A stretch of 64,000 nucleotides of DNA. It comes from Oceanospirillaceae bacterium. GTDB taxonomy: Bacteria; Pseudomonadota; Gammaproteobacteria; Pseudomonadales; Balneatricaceae. Positions 51,674 through 61,287 of this stretch are shown in pieces. The translations under genes were made by a program, and so were the position numbers. The stretch lies in assembly GCA_013215375.1 (NCBI GenBank), contig JABSRB010000025.1:18991-82990 (forward strand). Reading direction: 5' to 3'. Each line of letters starts with the position of its first letter. The first letter of the stretch is position 1. The notes below the pieces were generated by a model. That model was not told where the DNA came from. It saw only the letters and a program-made list of their open reading frames with translations, and ran no database searches.

Positions 51674-52446
51674 GTTTTCAATTACAAAATATTAGTTTGA
51701 TGATGGGAGCTAAGACACTGCTGAGCAATGTAGATTTAACCTTAAATCCCGGAGAGCTATTAGCGGTATTAGGGCCCAATGGTGCCGGTAAATCCAGCTT
51801 GCTTAAAATCATGGCTGGGGAATATCGACACCATAGCGGCGCTATGGATATCAACAAACAACGCTTTGAAAATTATGATGCTAAAGAGCGTGCGAAAATT
51901 TTAGCAGTGCTACCCCAAACATCGTCGTTAGCGTTTCCCTTTAGTGTTTTTGAAGTGGTGATGTTGGGGCGTCTTCCGCACAGCAGCGGTGCGCGTAGAG
52001 ACCGAGAAATAGTCTTTGCAGCACTGGCTCAAACCGATGTAAGCCATTTAGCCAATGCTTTGTATCCGACCCTTTCAGGGGGCGAGAAGCAGCGCGTGCA
52101 ACTAGCGCGAGTGCTTTGTCAGATATGGGAGAGCAGCAAAGAAGGTAAGAGTTATTTATTGTTAGATGAGCCCACCTCTGCCCTGGATTTATCTCATCAG
52201 CACCATACTTTAGCGCTGGCAAAAGACATGGCGGAAAAAGGCGTGGCGGTGCTGAGCATCTTGCACGATGTGAACTTGGCGGCGCAGTACGCGGATAAAA
52301 TATTGATGTTAGAAGAGGGGCGAGCCATTGCCTACGGCAATGTAGAGGAGATATTAACCGCTCCCAGAATCTCTAGTTTGTACGGCATTGAGGTGGCGGT
52401 GATTGATCATCCAAAGGGCTCTCACCCTTTGGTAGTTACATTATAG
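51670..52446 (+). CDS. hmuV: Heme ABC transporter ATP-binding protein HmuV
   Basis: The 258-residue ATPase has Walker A GPNGAGKSS near residue 36, signature LSGGEKQRVQLARVL, Walker B LLLDEPTSALD and the switch histidine in SILHDVNLAAQ. It powers heme import with HmuU. The start is GTG 51670, overlapping hmuU. It ends the heme operon. Confidence 0.95.
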   Translation: MSFQLQNISLMMGAKTLLSNVDLTLNPGELLAVLGPNGAGKSSLLKIMAGEYRHHSGAMDINKQRFENYDAKERAKILAVLPQTSSLAFPFSVFEVVMLGRLPHSSGARRDREIVFAALAQTDVSHLANALYPTLSGGEKQRVQLARVLCQIWESSKEGKSYLLLDEPTSALDLSHQHHTLALAKDMAEKGVAVLSILHDVNLAAQYADKILMLEEGRAIAYGNVEEILTAPRISSLYGIEVAVIDHPKGSHPLVVTL

Positions 52447-52545
52447 ATGCCTCTTGATAAAGGCTTCTGTATGTTCTTAGTCAAGCTCTTAGAAGCTTAC
52501 TGAGGTTAGTGATGGTCGTGGACTTATTAGTTCTCAGTCAAGCTC

Positions 52546-54024
52546 TTAGGTTAATACCTTTTGTACACTGCGCTGCCACAATTGCTGGTGGTTGCGACGC
52601 TTCTCATCGTCCCAGCTAGGGGTGAAGGTATCTTGGCACTGCCAGCGCTGGCTAATATCATCCAGCGATTTATAAATTCCCACTTGCAGGCCTGCGAGGT
52701 AGGCAGCGCCAAGTGCCGTCGTTTCCACCAATGTCGGGCGTTGTACTTCGACATCACACAAATCGCTTAGAAACTGCAGCATCCAGCTATTATTAGCCAT
52801 ACCGCCATCGACTCTTAATTTATCCAGTTGGATGTCTTCATCTTCAATAGCGCTGATCAGATCTTTGGTTTGATAACACACCGCTTTTAAGGCGGCGGCG
52901 ACGATGTCGGCAATGCCTGTATCGCGAGTGAGACCAAAAATGGCGCCGCGGGCATTGGGGTCCCAGTGGGGTGCACCCAAACCGGTAAAGGCAGGTACCA
53001 TCACTACTTGAGAGTCAGTATTAGCATTGCGCGCTATTGCCTCGACCTGTTTGGCATCCTCAATAATTTTAATGCCATCACGCAGCCACTGAATGGCCGC
53101 GCCCGCTATAAAAATACTGCCCTCAAGCGCATAACTCACCTCACCATTAAGGCGATATCCTACCGTAGTGAGTAGGCGATGCTTTGATTTAACGGCCTGT
53201 TTGCCTGTATTTATTATTAAGAAACAGCCTGTGCCATAAGTGCTTTTGGCCATGCCAGCAGAAAAGCAGGCCTGTCCAAAAAGAGCCGCCTGTTGATCAC
53301 CTGCAATACCGGCAATGGGGATAGACGCGCCAAATATAGCCGGGGCTGTGCTGCCAAAATCAGCAGCGCAGTCTTTTACTTCAGGGAGCATCGCTTCAGG
53401 AATGTTAAACAGTGTTAACAGCTCTTTATCCCACTGTTGCTTGTGGATATTAAATAACATAGTACGTGAGGCATTAGTGGCATCGGTGGCATGGCTTTTT
53501 CCCTGCGTGAGGTGCCAGAGTAAAAAACAATCTACTGTGCCGAAGAGTAAGTCTCCTGCCTCGGCGCGCGCTCTTGTACCTTCCACATTATCGAGTATCC
53601 AGGCAACTTTACTGGCGGAGAAATAAGCGTCTATTAATAGTCCCGTTTTGGCGGTAATACTTTCGCTGTGCCCTTGTTCCACCAGGTCAGAGCAAAACTG
53701 ATGGGTGCGTCTATCTTGCCAAACAATCGCGTTGTACACGCTCTCACCGGTGTTTTTGTCCCAGACAATAGTCGTTTCGCGTTGGTTGGTAATGCCAATG
53801 GCACTTATTTGGCTAGCTGATAAATTGGCAGATTTCAAAGCTTGCTGGCAGGTGGCCAACGTTGAATCTAAGATGTCTTTGGGACGGTGTTCTACCCATC
53901 CGTCGCTGGGAAATATTTGTTCGAACTCTTGTTGTTCTTGGCAAATAAGCTGTGCATTTTCATCAAATATTATTGCCCTGGAACTAGTAGTGCCTTGATC
54001 GATAGAAAGAATGTATGATTTCAT
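52546..54024 (-). CDS. glpK: Glycerol kinase GlpK
   Basis: The 492-residue protein is a full-length FGGY kinase that makes sn-glycerol 3-phosphate from glycerol. Visible motifs are [14 protein letters not shown] at the start, [26 protein letters not shown] near residue 245, [17 protein letters not shown] and [19 protein letters not shown]. It is divergent from glpR. No glpF or glpD is in the window, so glycerol must enter by another locus or by diffusion. A direct repeat of CAGTCAAGCTCTTAG lies behind the gene. Confidence 0.97.
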   Translation of the reverse strand: MKSYILSIDQGTTSSRAIIFDENAQLICQEQQEFEQIFPSDGWVEHRPKDILDSTLATCQQALKSANLSASQISAIGITNQRETTIVWDKNTGESVYNAIVWQDRRTHQFCSDLVEQGHSESITAKTGLLIDAYFSASKVAWILDNVEGTRARAEAGDLLFGTVDCFLLWHLTQGKSHATDATNASRTMLFNIHKQQWDKELLTLFNIPEAMLPEVKDCAADFGSTAPAIFGASIPIAGIAGDQQAALFGQACFSAGMAKSTYGTGCFLIINTGKQAVKSKHRLLTTVGYRLNGEVSYALEGSIFIAGAAIQWLRDGIKIIEDAKQVEAIARNANTDSQVVMVPAFTGLGAPHWDPNARGAIFGLTRDTGIADIVAAALKAVCYQTKDLISAIEDEDIQLDKLRVDGGMANNSWMLQFLSDLCDVEVQRPTLVETTALGAAYLAGLQVGIYKSLDDISQRWQCQDTFTPSWDDEKRRNHQQLWQRSVQKVLT

Positions 54025-54058
54025 TAGGTGACGCCTTAATATTGTTATAATTGGGCAA

Positions 54059-54074
54059 TAACCTGTACAGGTTA
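54059..54074. promoter_or_regulatory. Perfect 16-bp palindrome between glpK and glpR
   Basis: TAACCTGTACAGGTTA is a perfect palindrome in the 78-base divergent region. It would cover the -35 area of a glpK promoter whose -10 could be TATAAC on the minus strand. It is unlike the E. coli GlpR operator, but its place makes it the best operator candidate for the adjacent regulator. Confidence 0.5.
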
Positions 54075-54102
54075 CTCATTTTCTTAAAAATAAAGAGATC
54101 TC

Positions 54103-54870
54103 ATGAACAGTCAGCAACGACAAAGTAAAATCCTAGCAATGATCAATGATAGTGGATTTGTCAGTATTGACGAACTCGTCGAACGCTTTAAAGTGACGCC
54201 GCAAACTATTCGCCGCGATTTAAATTGTATGGCTGATGAGGGCAAAATTCGTCGCCATCACGGTGGCGCCCAGAGAGAATCTAGCACAGAGAATGAAGAT
54301 TATCAAAGCCGGAAAATCAATCATTTAGCGGCCAAAAAATCGATGGCTGAACAAGTGGCTAAGATGGTGCCTGACGGCGCTTCGATATTTATTAATATAG
54401 GCACTACCACCGAGATGGTGGCGAGAGCGCTGCTCAATCATCAGGGATTGAGAGTGGTGACCAATAATATTCATGTCGCGTCAATTTTATCGGCCAATGA
54501 AGGTTTTCAGGTGATTATCGCCGCGGGAGAAGTGCGACACAGCGATGGCGGAGTGGTCGGAGAGGCAACATGTGATTTTATTAGTCAGTTCAATATGGAT
54601 ATAGGTATTATAGGTATTAGTGGAATTGGTGGCGATGGATCGTTATTAGATTTTGACTTTAGAGAGGTGAAAGTTGCACAAGCTATTATTGCCAATTCCA
54701 GCAAAGTCATACTCTGTGCCGATCATTCAAAATTTGGCCGCAGTGCCATGGTCAAGCAGGCAAGTATTACTCAGATAAATACATTAGTCACAGATAAAGC
54801 TGTGCCGGCTGCAATCGATGAACTATTGCAGCCACTGGGTATCGAAGTGTTTGTTTGTGATAAGGTTTAA
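54103..54870 (+). CDS. glpR: DeoR-family regulator, glycerol-3-phosphate type GlpR
   Basis: The 255-residue protein has a DeoR helix-turn-helix (residues about 5-60) with ELVERFKVTPQTIRRDLNCM and RRHHGGAQRE, and a DeoR C-terminal sugar-phosphate sensor with FINIGTTTEMVARALL and SKVILCADHSKFGRSAMV. E. coli GlpR represses glycerol genes and is released by glycerol 3-phosphate, the product of GlpK. The divergent glpK gene supports this identity. Confidence 0.92.
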   Translation: MNSQQRQSKILAMINDSGFVSIDELVERFKVTPQTIRRDLNCMADEGKIRRHHGGAQRESSTENEDYQSRKINHLAAKKSMAEQVAKMVPDGASIFINIGTTTEMVARALLNHQGLRVVTNNIHVASILSANEGFQVIIAAGEVRHSDGGVVGEATCDFISQFNMDIGIIGISGIGGDGSLLDFDFREVKVAQAIIANSSKVILCADHSKFGRSAMVKQASITQINTLVTDKAVPAAIDELLQPLGIEVFVCDKV

Positions 54871-54996
54871 CCACTGTTTATAGTATTGAGTAGAAAATTA
54901 ACTAAAGTAGTGCTGCAAACGTCAATCATGAATTGATTTTTGCACAGCTATGAGCAACAATTTCTATTGTTGTTATTTTTATATTTGGAGTGAGAA

Positions 54997-56232
54997 GTGG
55001 TAGGTGATTCAGGTTTACAAAGCGCTGATCAAGGCACAGATATCTTATTTGCCCGACAGTCTATTTACAGCAAAAACCGTGACGTTGAGTATTATGAACT
55101 ACTATTTCGCAATGCTGATAATGCATTTGACCCAAGTATAAAAGATGAAGCAGCGACCTTTGAGGTAATTACTAATAACTATTCAAATGTGGTCTGCGAT
55201 GGCACCGTAAAAAAGGTACCTTGTTTTATTAAAGTGACTGATGAGCTTCTACTCAGTGATCGCCTACCAGAATTCCCTAAGGGCGGCTTTGTGCTAGCAT
55301 TGTTGGGGCGCTCAAAAATCACCCCTGAACTCGTCGAGAAAATGAAGGCGTTAGGTAAACAGGGAGTTAGATTGGCGCTGACCGATTACGACCCCGCTGA
55401 ACGCCGCTTCGATGTACTGCTAAATATTGTGCATATACTCAAATTAGATGTGCGTCATATTGGCATGGATAATCTACCTGGCCTAATCACTAAATTACGC
55501 CCTTTTCATTTAGAGCTATTGGCCGATAAAGTAGAATCTAAAGAACAGTACCTTAGATGTATGGAAATGGGGTTTTCGCTCTATCAAGGTTTTTTCCTCA
55601 GTCAGCCTGTAACCACTCGAGGCAAGAAAATTAATGCCAATAAAATGGTGTTGATGCAAATGCTGGCTGAAATAGATAGGCCTAATGCCACGGCAAAAAG
55701 TGTAGAAGAGATCGCGTTAAATGATCCAGGGCTGACCTTTAAAATATTAAAAGTGGTAAATTCCGCAGCCTTTAGTACTCCGAAGCAGATTGTCTCTCTG
55801 TCCCACGCCATTAGTTTATTGGGAATGAGCCAGATTAAACGCTGGGTAGTCATTTTCATGACAGCCAGTGATGGAAAGTCCCCGTCTGATCTAATCAATA
55901 ACATGTTAGTGCGCGCAAGAATGTGTGAGTTGCTCTCTGAAATGTCAGGTGAAGAAGAGCCTATTAGTTATTTTATGGTAGGCCTGATCTCTCAGTTAGA
56001 TACTTTATTAGATATTGAAATGAGCGATTTATTGCAACAAATACCCTTAACAGAGCAAATATCTAATGCAATATTGGATCATAAAGGTTTAATGGGCGAG
56101 ATTCTTGGTGATGTAAAATATTATCAGAAGGGTGATTTTGAGTCGGTGAGTGGCTCAATGGGCAGTGCTTTTTATCAAATGGCCTATCGCCACAGTATCA
56201 ACTGGGCAGATCAGGTGATGAAAGCAATATGA
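54997..56232 (+). CDS. EAL-like/HDOD signalling protein (YuxH type)
   Basis: The 411-residue protein has an EAL-fold N-terminal domain (about 15-205) and an HDOD domain (about 215-400). The EAL motifs are degraded: the position of EAL reads YELLFRN, and the catalytic acids of DDFG read TDYDPAE, so it should not cut cyclic-di-GMP. HDOD shows IALNDPGLTFKILKVVNSAAF and VSLSHAISLLGMSQIKRWV. This architecture occurs in signalling proteins of unclear action. The start is GTG 54997 after GGAGTGAGAA. Confidence 0.85.
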   Translation: MVGDSGLQSADQGTDILFARQSIYSKNRDVEYYELLFRNADNAFDPSIKDEAATFEVITNNYSNVVCDGTVKKVPCFIKVTDELLLSDRLPEFPKGGFVLALLGRSKITPELVEKMKALGKQGVRLALTDYDPAERRFDVLLNIVHILKLDVRHIGMDNLPGLITKLRPFHLELLADKVESKEQYLRCMEMGFSLYQGFFLSQPVTTRGKKINANKMVLMQMLAEIDRPNATAKSVEEIALNDPGLTFKILKVVNSAAFSTPKQIVSLSHAISLLGMSQIKRWVVIFMTASDGKSPSDLINNMLVRARMCELLSEMSGEEEPISYFMVGLISQLDTLLDIEMSDLLQQIPLTEQISNAILDHKGLMGEILGDVKYYQKGDFESVSGSMGSAFYQMAYRHSINWADQVMKAI

Positions 56233-56388
56233 TGGAATTATAGGCCTCGGACAGAGGTCGTTGATTAAACCTAGTCGCTTCGTATTAAAGAATTAAAAGT
56301 ATTGTAATTGGTTGAAGTTATTAGGTATATTAAGATTTTATAATCATCTTTTTTTAGTGTGAATAGTTTGAGTTTTTTAGGTGACTGA

Positions 56389-59151
56389 TTGAGTACTAAG
56401 CATCAAAAAGGGGATGTAGGGAAGAGAATAGGGAAGTTCGCATTTACATTTTTATTTCAAGTTTGGCTAACTGTTGTAGTGGCAGTCGTTTTGATATCGG
56501 AGTTAATTTGGTTACCTAGTAGTTTAGACACGGCGCTTGCCAGTAAAATAAATCAGTTTCAGTATGTGCTGCAGGTATCCAGTCGCCTAGCAGATACTCA
56601 GCCTACAGAGCTTGAGCGCAACCAGCTACTGCAACAACTCAATCAAAAAGCATCCTCCCAGGGCTGGGAAGAAATAGTCTACGCCAAAGAGACACAATTA
56701 CGTCAGCATGCTCAAAACCACATGGAACTACAGCTATTATTACAGCGGCTGCCTGGTTCGAAAAACGCCTACGGTTTATGGTTTAACCCAGAGAAAGTGC
56801 TGAGTGAAAGTTGTGCCAATTTTCGCAAGTTCGAATTTATACTGATCCTCTTAATTACCTTGCTTCTCGGCTTGATTTGGTGGCGCCGCTCTGCCCTACT
56901 AGGACGTTTAGAGCAGATAACCAGAGCAGCTAACGCACTGGCAGAGGGCGATTTTTCCCAGCCATTCCCCAAAGTTCATCCTCAGTCTTCACTGGCCGAT
57001 TTGATCGAAACCTTTGAGGTGACTCGGGTATCTCTGAATACGATGCGTCAAAAAGTAAACACGCAAATGGAGTTCAAGAGACGCACCCAAGAGCGTTTAT
57101 TGGCGCAGATTTCAGAAAACAAAATATTCGATGAGCGCCTTAAAGAATCGCACCAAGCGGCTAGCATCGGCAGTTGGGAGTGGTCGGTCAAAGATAATAA
57201 AGTGTGGTGCTCCGATAGTTTGGTACACACTTTAGGCTTAGATGAGAACCTTAAAAATACCACGGTCGAAGTATTTCTTGAACAAGTGCATTCCGCTGAT
57301 AAGAAAAAATTACTGGCTACCTTTAACGGTAATTTACAACCGGGCGCTGAAATATCCAGTGAATTTAGATTATCTATTGATGGCAATATCAAACATATCC
57401 ACCTAATTGCCAAAGTGCAGCGCAAAGAAGAAGGTGGTTTACGCTTAATAGGTACTTGCCAAGATATATCTGAGCGTAAAAAAATTGAGTCACACTTAAA
57501 GAAACTCTCCAGTGCTATTAGCGCCAGTAATTCAGGGGTTATGATCACCGACGTGATTGGCACCATTGAATATATTAATCCTAAATATACCCAAACCAGT
57601 GGCTATGAAATGGCGGAATTAGAGGGGGCACCCTCTACTTTGCTCTCCAGAGAATGTCTTGTGCAAGATGTGTATGACAATCTATGGAAAGATATATTGG
57701 CTGGAAAAACTTGGCGTGGAGATATAGAAAATATTCGCAAAGACGGCAGTTTATGTTGGTCGAGTGTGGTGATTTCGCCCATCTACAATGAATATGAAGA
57801 GTTGACTAACTTTGTAATTGTCGCTGAAGATATTTCTGAATTAAAAGATGCCAAAGAAAAAATGAAGCAGTTGGCCTTATATGATGGCCTAACAGGACTG
57901 CCAAATAGGCGTTTGTTCTACCGTGAACTAAAGCGCTTGTTCCGCAACGAAGTGCTGGAGTCACCCGCGGTGGTGATGTTATTTGATTTAGATAATTTTA
58001 AAAGTATCAACGATGCTCAAGGTCACCCTGTTGGGGATAAGTTACTCCAGGAAGTGGCCAGTAGATTAGAGCAAAACTTGCCGGAAGAGGCCATAGTCGC
58101 GAGGCTCGGTGGAGATGAGTTTGCGATGCTGATCAACCCGGTTAAAGATGTGATGCAAGTGGATAGTATCGCGCAGCACTTTTTAAAGATAATTGCCAAA
58201 CCCTACATCATCGATGGGATAGAAATACAAATAAATACCAGTATCGGTCTTGCTTGGTTACCCAAAGATGGCAATATGCCGGACACTATTCTAAAAAATG
58301 CCGACTTGGCGATGTATCAGGCCAAGGAGATGGGTCGCAACCAATATCGACAATTTACCGAACAACTAAACGAGCAAGTACAACGGTATATTCGTTTTTC
58401 TAAAGAGATGCCTGAAGCGTTGCGGCAAGGTCAGTTCTGCCTGAATTTTCAGCCTAAAATTGATATGCAAACTCAGCGAATTATTGGTGTGGAAGCGCTG
58501 GTTCGCTGGCAGCACCCTGAACTGGGTATCGTGTCTCCGGTAGAATTTATCTCTATCGCTGAAGATACTGGGTTTATTGTACCGCTGGGAAATTGGGTGT
58601 TTGCTGAAGCTTGTCGCAGTATGAAAAAACTGCGTGAATTAGGCCATCCAAATATCGGCTGTGCTATCAATATCTCGCTGCGTCAATTTCGTGACCCATC
58701 GCTGTTGGGAGTGATGGCAAAATCGATGCGTGATAATGGTATAGAACCCAGTTTATTAGAAGTTGAAATCACAGAGTCGCTGTTGATGGAAGATGTGGAT
58801 AAAGCCATACAGACATTGCAAAAAATTCAAAAGTTGGGGTTGAGCGTGGCCATCGATGATTTTGGTACTGGCTTCTCTTCCTTTAGTTATTTAAAGAACT
58901 TGCCCATTGATGTATTGAAAGTAGACCGGTCATTTATTAAAGATATTCCGCACAGCGAAGGGGATATGAAAATTACTTCTGCTATTATTTCTATGGCGCA
59001 CAGTTTGAACTTAAAAGTAGTGGCAGAGGGTATAGAGACCGATGAGCAACGCCAATTTTTATTGGAGCAAAACTGTGATATTGGGCAAGGGTATTTATTT
59101 GGTAAACCGGTCGTTCTAGACCAGCTTAAAGCCGTACTTGATAAGGCTTAA
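56389..59151 (+). CDS. Membrane PAS-PAS-GGDEF-EAL cyclic-di-GMP enzyme
   Basis: The 920-residue protein has an N-terminal membrane helix (about 20-42), a second near 145-165, a HAMP-like linker to about 215, two PAS regions (about 255-370 and 380-495), a GGDEF domain (about 510-670) with intact RLGGDEFAML, and an EAL domain (about 685-915) with EALVRW, EITESLL, IDDFGTGFSS, KVDRSFI and EGIETDEQ. Both motifs are intact, but the inhibitory RxxD site before GGDEF is absent (LPEE). It may make or break cyclic-di-GMP. The start appears to be TTG 56389 after AGGTGA. Confidence 0.9.
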   Translation: MSTKHQKGDVGKRIGKFAFTFLFQVWLTVVVAVVLISELIWLPSSLDTALASKINQFQYVLQVSSRLADTQPTELERNQLLQQLNQKASSQGWEEIVYAKETQLRQHAQNHMELQLLLQRLPGSKNAYGLWFNPEKVLSESCANFRKFEFILILLITLLLGLIWWRRSALLGRLEQITRAANALAEGDFSQPFPKVHPQSSLADLIETFEVTRVSLNTMRQKVNTQMEFKRRTQERLLAQISENKIFDERLKESHQAASIGSWEWSVKDNKVWCSDSLVHTLGLDENLKNTTVEVFLEQVHSADKKKLLATFNGNLQPGAEISSEFRLSIDGNIKHIHLIAKVQRKEEGGLRLIGTCQDISERKKIESHLKKLSSAISASNSGVMITDVIGTIEYINPKYTQTSGYEMAELEGAPSTLLSRECLVQDVYDNLWKDILAGKTWRGDIENIRKDGSLCWSSVVISPIYNEYEELTNFVIVAEDISELKDAKEKMKQLALYDGLTGLPNRRLFYRELKRLFRNEVLESPAVVMLFDLDNFKSINDAQGHPVGDKLLQEVASRLEQNLPEEAIVARLGGDEFAMLINPVKDVMQVDSIAQHFLKIIAKPYIIDGIEIQINTSIGLAWLPKDGNMPDTILKNADLAMYQAKEMGRNQYRQFTEQLNEQVQRYIRFSKEMPEALRQGQFCLNFQPKIDMQTQRIIGVEALVRWQHPELGIVSPVEFISIAEDTGFIVPLGNWVFAEACRSMKKLRELGHPNIGCAINISLRQFRDPSLLGVMAKSMRDNGIEPSLLEVEITESLLMEDVDKAIQTLQKIQKLGLSVAIDDFGTGFSSFSYLKNLPIDVLKVDRSFIKDIPHSEGDMKITSAIISMAHSLNLKVVAEGIETDEQRQFLLEQNCDIGQGYLFGKPVVLDQLKAVLDKA

Positions 59152-59275
59152 CCCAAGCGCAAGATGCATTTGGATGTGATAAAGAGACCTGGCATACCAC
59201 AGCATTTTCGAGTGCTGTTATCATGCCCTTCGGCCAAGTTATGTTGAGGTCTCAAGAATTCTAAAGGATGAGAGT

Positions 59276-60238
59276 GTGAGCACAGTGCGGATACAAAATT
59301 ACTCAAATGTGGCGGTACTTGATCAAATTGAGGCCAGTGTTGCTCAAGTGTTGTTGGGCAAACAAACTCAGGTTAAATTAGTGCTTTGCTGCCTATTAGC
59401 TAGGGGCCATTTGTTAATAGAAGATTTACCGGGGATGGGAAAAACCACCTTGGCACAAGCCATTGCCGACGTGCTTGGTATGCGCTATAACCGTATTCAA
59501 TTTACCAGTGATCTGCTGCCTGCAGACTTGTTGGGCGTTTCTATCTTTAATCGCCAAGAGAGCAGTTTTAGTTTTCATCAGGGCCCCATTTTTACCCAGT
59601 TATTGTTAGCCGATGAAATTAACCGCACTACCCCTAAAACACAAAGTGCCTTGCTTGAAGCGATGGAAGAGCAACAAGTGAGTATTGAAGGGGAAACCCG
59701 GCAGCTCCCCGAGCCATTTTTTGTCATCGCCACGCAAAATCCCTCAAGTCACAGTGGGACTTATCCACTACCTGAATCTCAATTGGATCGATTCTTGATG
59801 CGCATTGAACTGGGTTATCCGACACCGGAGGCCGAGAGAATCATGTTGCAACGCCTCAGTGCCCCGGTTAAGCGCGCTCAACATCTGCGTAATAAACTCG
59901 AAATCTTATTAGATATAGAGCAGCTCAATGATTTACAACGCCTAGCGAGCCAAGTGGTGGTGAGTGATCACTTGCTAGACTACGTGCAGCGAATTATTCA
60001 ACAGACTCGAGAGTCTAGCAAAGTGCAGTATGGTCTTTCCCCACGTGGTGCTATTGCACTATTAAGTGCCGCTAAGGCATGGGCGTTAATGGCGCATCGT
60101 GATTATTTACTGCCTGAAGATGTTCAAGATGTATTTGCTGCGGTCGTGGGCCACCGCTTAACTGCGACAGGTTCAGTAAGTAGTGCGCAGGCACTAGCAG
60201 AGCATATATTGTCAAAGGTAGATGTAGTGTATAAATAA
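59276..60238 (+). CDS. MoxR-family AAA+ ATPase
   Basis: The 320-residue ATPase has Walker A DLPGMGKTTLAQA near residue 50, Walker B LLLADEINRTTPKTQSALLEAMEE near 112 (core LLLADEINR) and sensor 1 FVIATQNPSSHSGTYPLPE. MoxR proteins act as chaperones for complexes, often with DUF58 proteins, as here: the DUF58 gene starts 14 bases later. Start GTG 59276 follows AAGGATGAGA. The operon resembles the MoxR-DUF58-TgpA set of Pseudomonas. Confidence 0.92.
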   Translation: MSTVRIQNYSNVAVLDQIEASVAQVLLGKQTQVKLVLCCLLARGHLLIEDLPGMGKTTLAQAIADVLGMRYNRIQFTSDLLPADLLGVSIFNRQESSFSFHQGPIFTQLLLADEINRTTPKTQSALLEAMEEQQVSIEGETRQLPEPFFVIATQNPSSHSGTYPLPESQLDRFLMRIELGYPTPEAERIMLQRLSAPVKRAQHLRNKLEILLDIEQLNDLQRLASQVVVSDHLLDYVQRIIQQTRESSKVQYGLSPRGAIALLSAAKAWALMAHRDYLLPEDVQDVFAAVVGHRLTATGSVSSAQALAEHILSKVDVVYK

Positions 60239-60252
60239 GTCCAGGGGTTGTT

Positions 60253-61287
60253 ATGTTGGCTAATAAAAAACGCTCTAGTGTCAATCAATCCGGTGTCGGA
60301 TATTGGTTCGTAAACATTTACCAGCGTGCGCTATACAAGCGCCGTCATTTAAAAAAACAGCATCAACTGGCCCAACGTAATTTGTTTATCTTCCCCTCGC
60401 TGCTGGGGCTTTTCTACTTGTTGTTTATCTTGTTGTTATGGCTGCTTGGCACTAACTATCAAAATAATTTGATCTTGGCGTTGAGCTATCTGTTACTCAG
60501 TATTATGTTGATTAGCATCTTCCACTGCTATTTTAATATGAGCGGATTAAAGATAAGCGTCGATAGTGCTGCCCCAGTATTCTGCGGTGATTTAGCACTT
60601 ATCCCCGTAAGATTCATGGCATCAGAGGAACATAAACATCAGGGATTAAGCTTCGGCTGGTATAAGTCCTCAATGCAGACCTTAGCGTGGGATGGGCAAA
60701 AGACAATACATACACTAAACATAGCGACACAACAGCGCGGTGTTTTCCAGCCACCAAGGCTAGTGCTCAAAAGCTATTACCCACTGGGTTTGCTGCGCTG
60801 CTGGTGTTTGTTACCTTTAGATGTACAAGTGCTAGTGTATCCGCTGCCAGAGCTTGGAGAACGGCATTTAAGTGCCGTAGATAAGTCAGAAGAACAATCG
60901 CGTAACGATCTAGTTACTGTGTCTGGCAATGACGAAGATGAATATCAGGGGCTGCGCTTGCATCGTAGCGGTGACAGTGTCAATAAAATTGCCTGGAAGC
61001 AATATGCGCGTACAGGGACTTTATACAATAAGGACTACAGCGGTAATCAACAGCAATCTACCTGCTTAGATTGGCGGCATTACTCGGTAAGCTCTACTGA
61101 GAAGAAGCTGCAGCATATATGTTTTGATGCGCTGCAACTAAGCCAGCAGCAGTGTGTTTATTCTTTAAAACTACCCGGCGTGTCAATTGAGCCCGGGGCA
61201 GGCGAAGTGCATTTACAGCAAGTACTCGGCGCATTGGCAATGTTTGAATTTGAGTCTCACCAATCCGTTGAAGTACCAATATCATGA
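60253..61287 (+). CDS. DUF58 domain membrane protein
   Basis: The 344-residue protein has two membrane helices (about 45-95, LFIFPSLLGLFYLLFILLLW and LILALSYLLLSIMLISIF) and a C-terminal DUF58 part with the GNDEDEYQGLRLHRSGDSVN block near residue 222, which leads to IAWKQYARTG. It usually works with MoxR ATPases. It overlaps the transglutaminase gene by 4 bases (ATGA). Confidence 0.88.
   Translation: MLANKKRSSVNQSGVGYWFVNIYQRALYKRRHLKKQHQLAQRNLFIFPSLLGLFYLLFILLLWLLGTNYQNNLILALSYLLLSIMLISIFHCYFNMSGLKISVDSAAPVFCGDLALIPVRFMASEEHKHQGLSFGWYKSSMQTLAWDGQKTIHTLNIATQQRGVFQPPRLVLKSYYPLGLLRCWCLLPLDVQVLVYPLPELGERHLSAVDKSEEQSRNDLVTVSGNDEDEYQGLRLHRSGDSVNKIAWKQYARTGTLYNKDYSGNQQQSTCLDWRHYSVSSTEKKLQHICFDALQLSQQQCVYSLKLPGVSIEPGAGEVHLQQVLGALAMFEFESHQSVEVPIS

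Noticed and set aside
52479..52545. Attachment-site-like direct repeat CAGTCAAGCTCTTAG between hmuV and glpK
   Set aside because: Two copies about 53 bases apart without any integrase or mobile gene; more likely a chance or local duplication.
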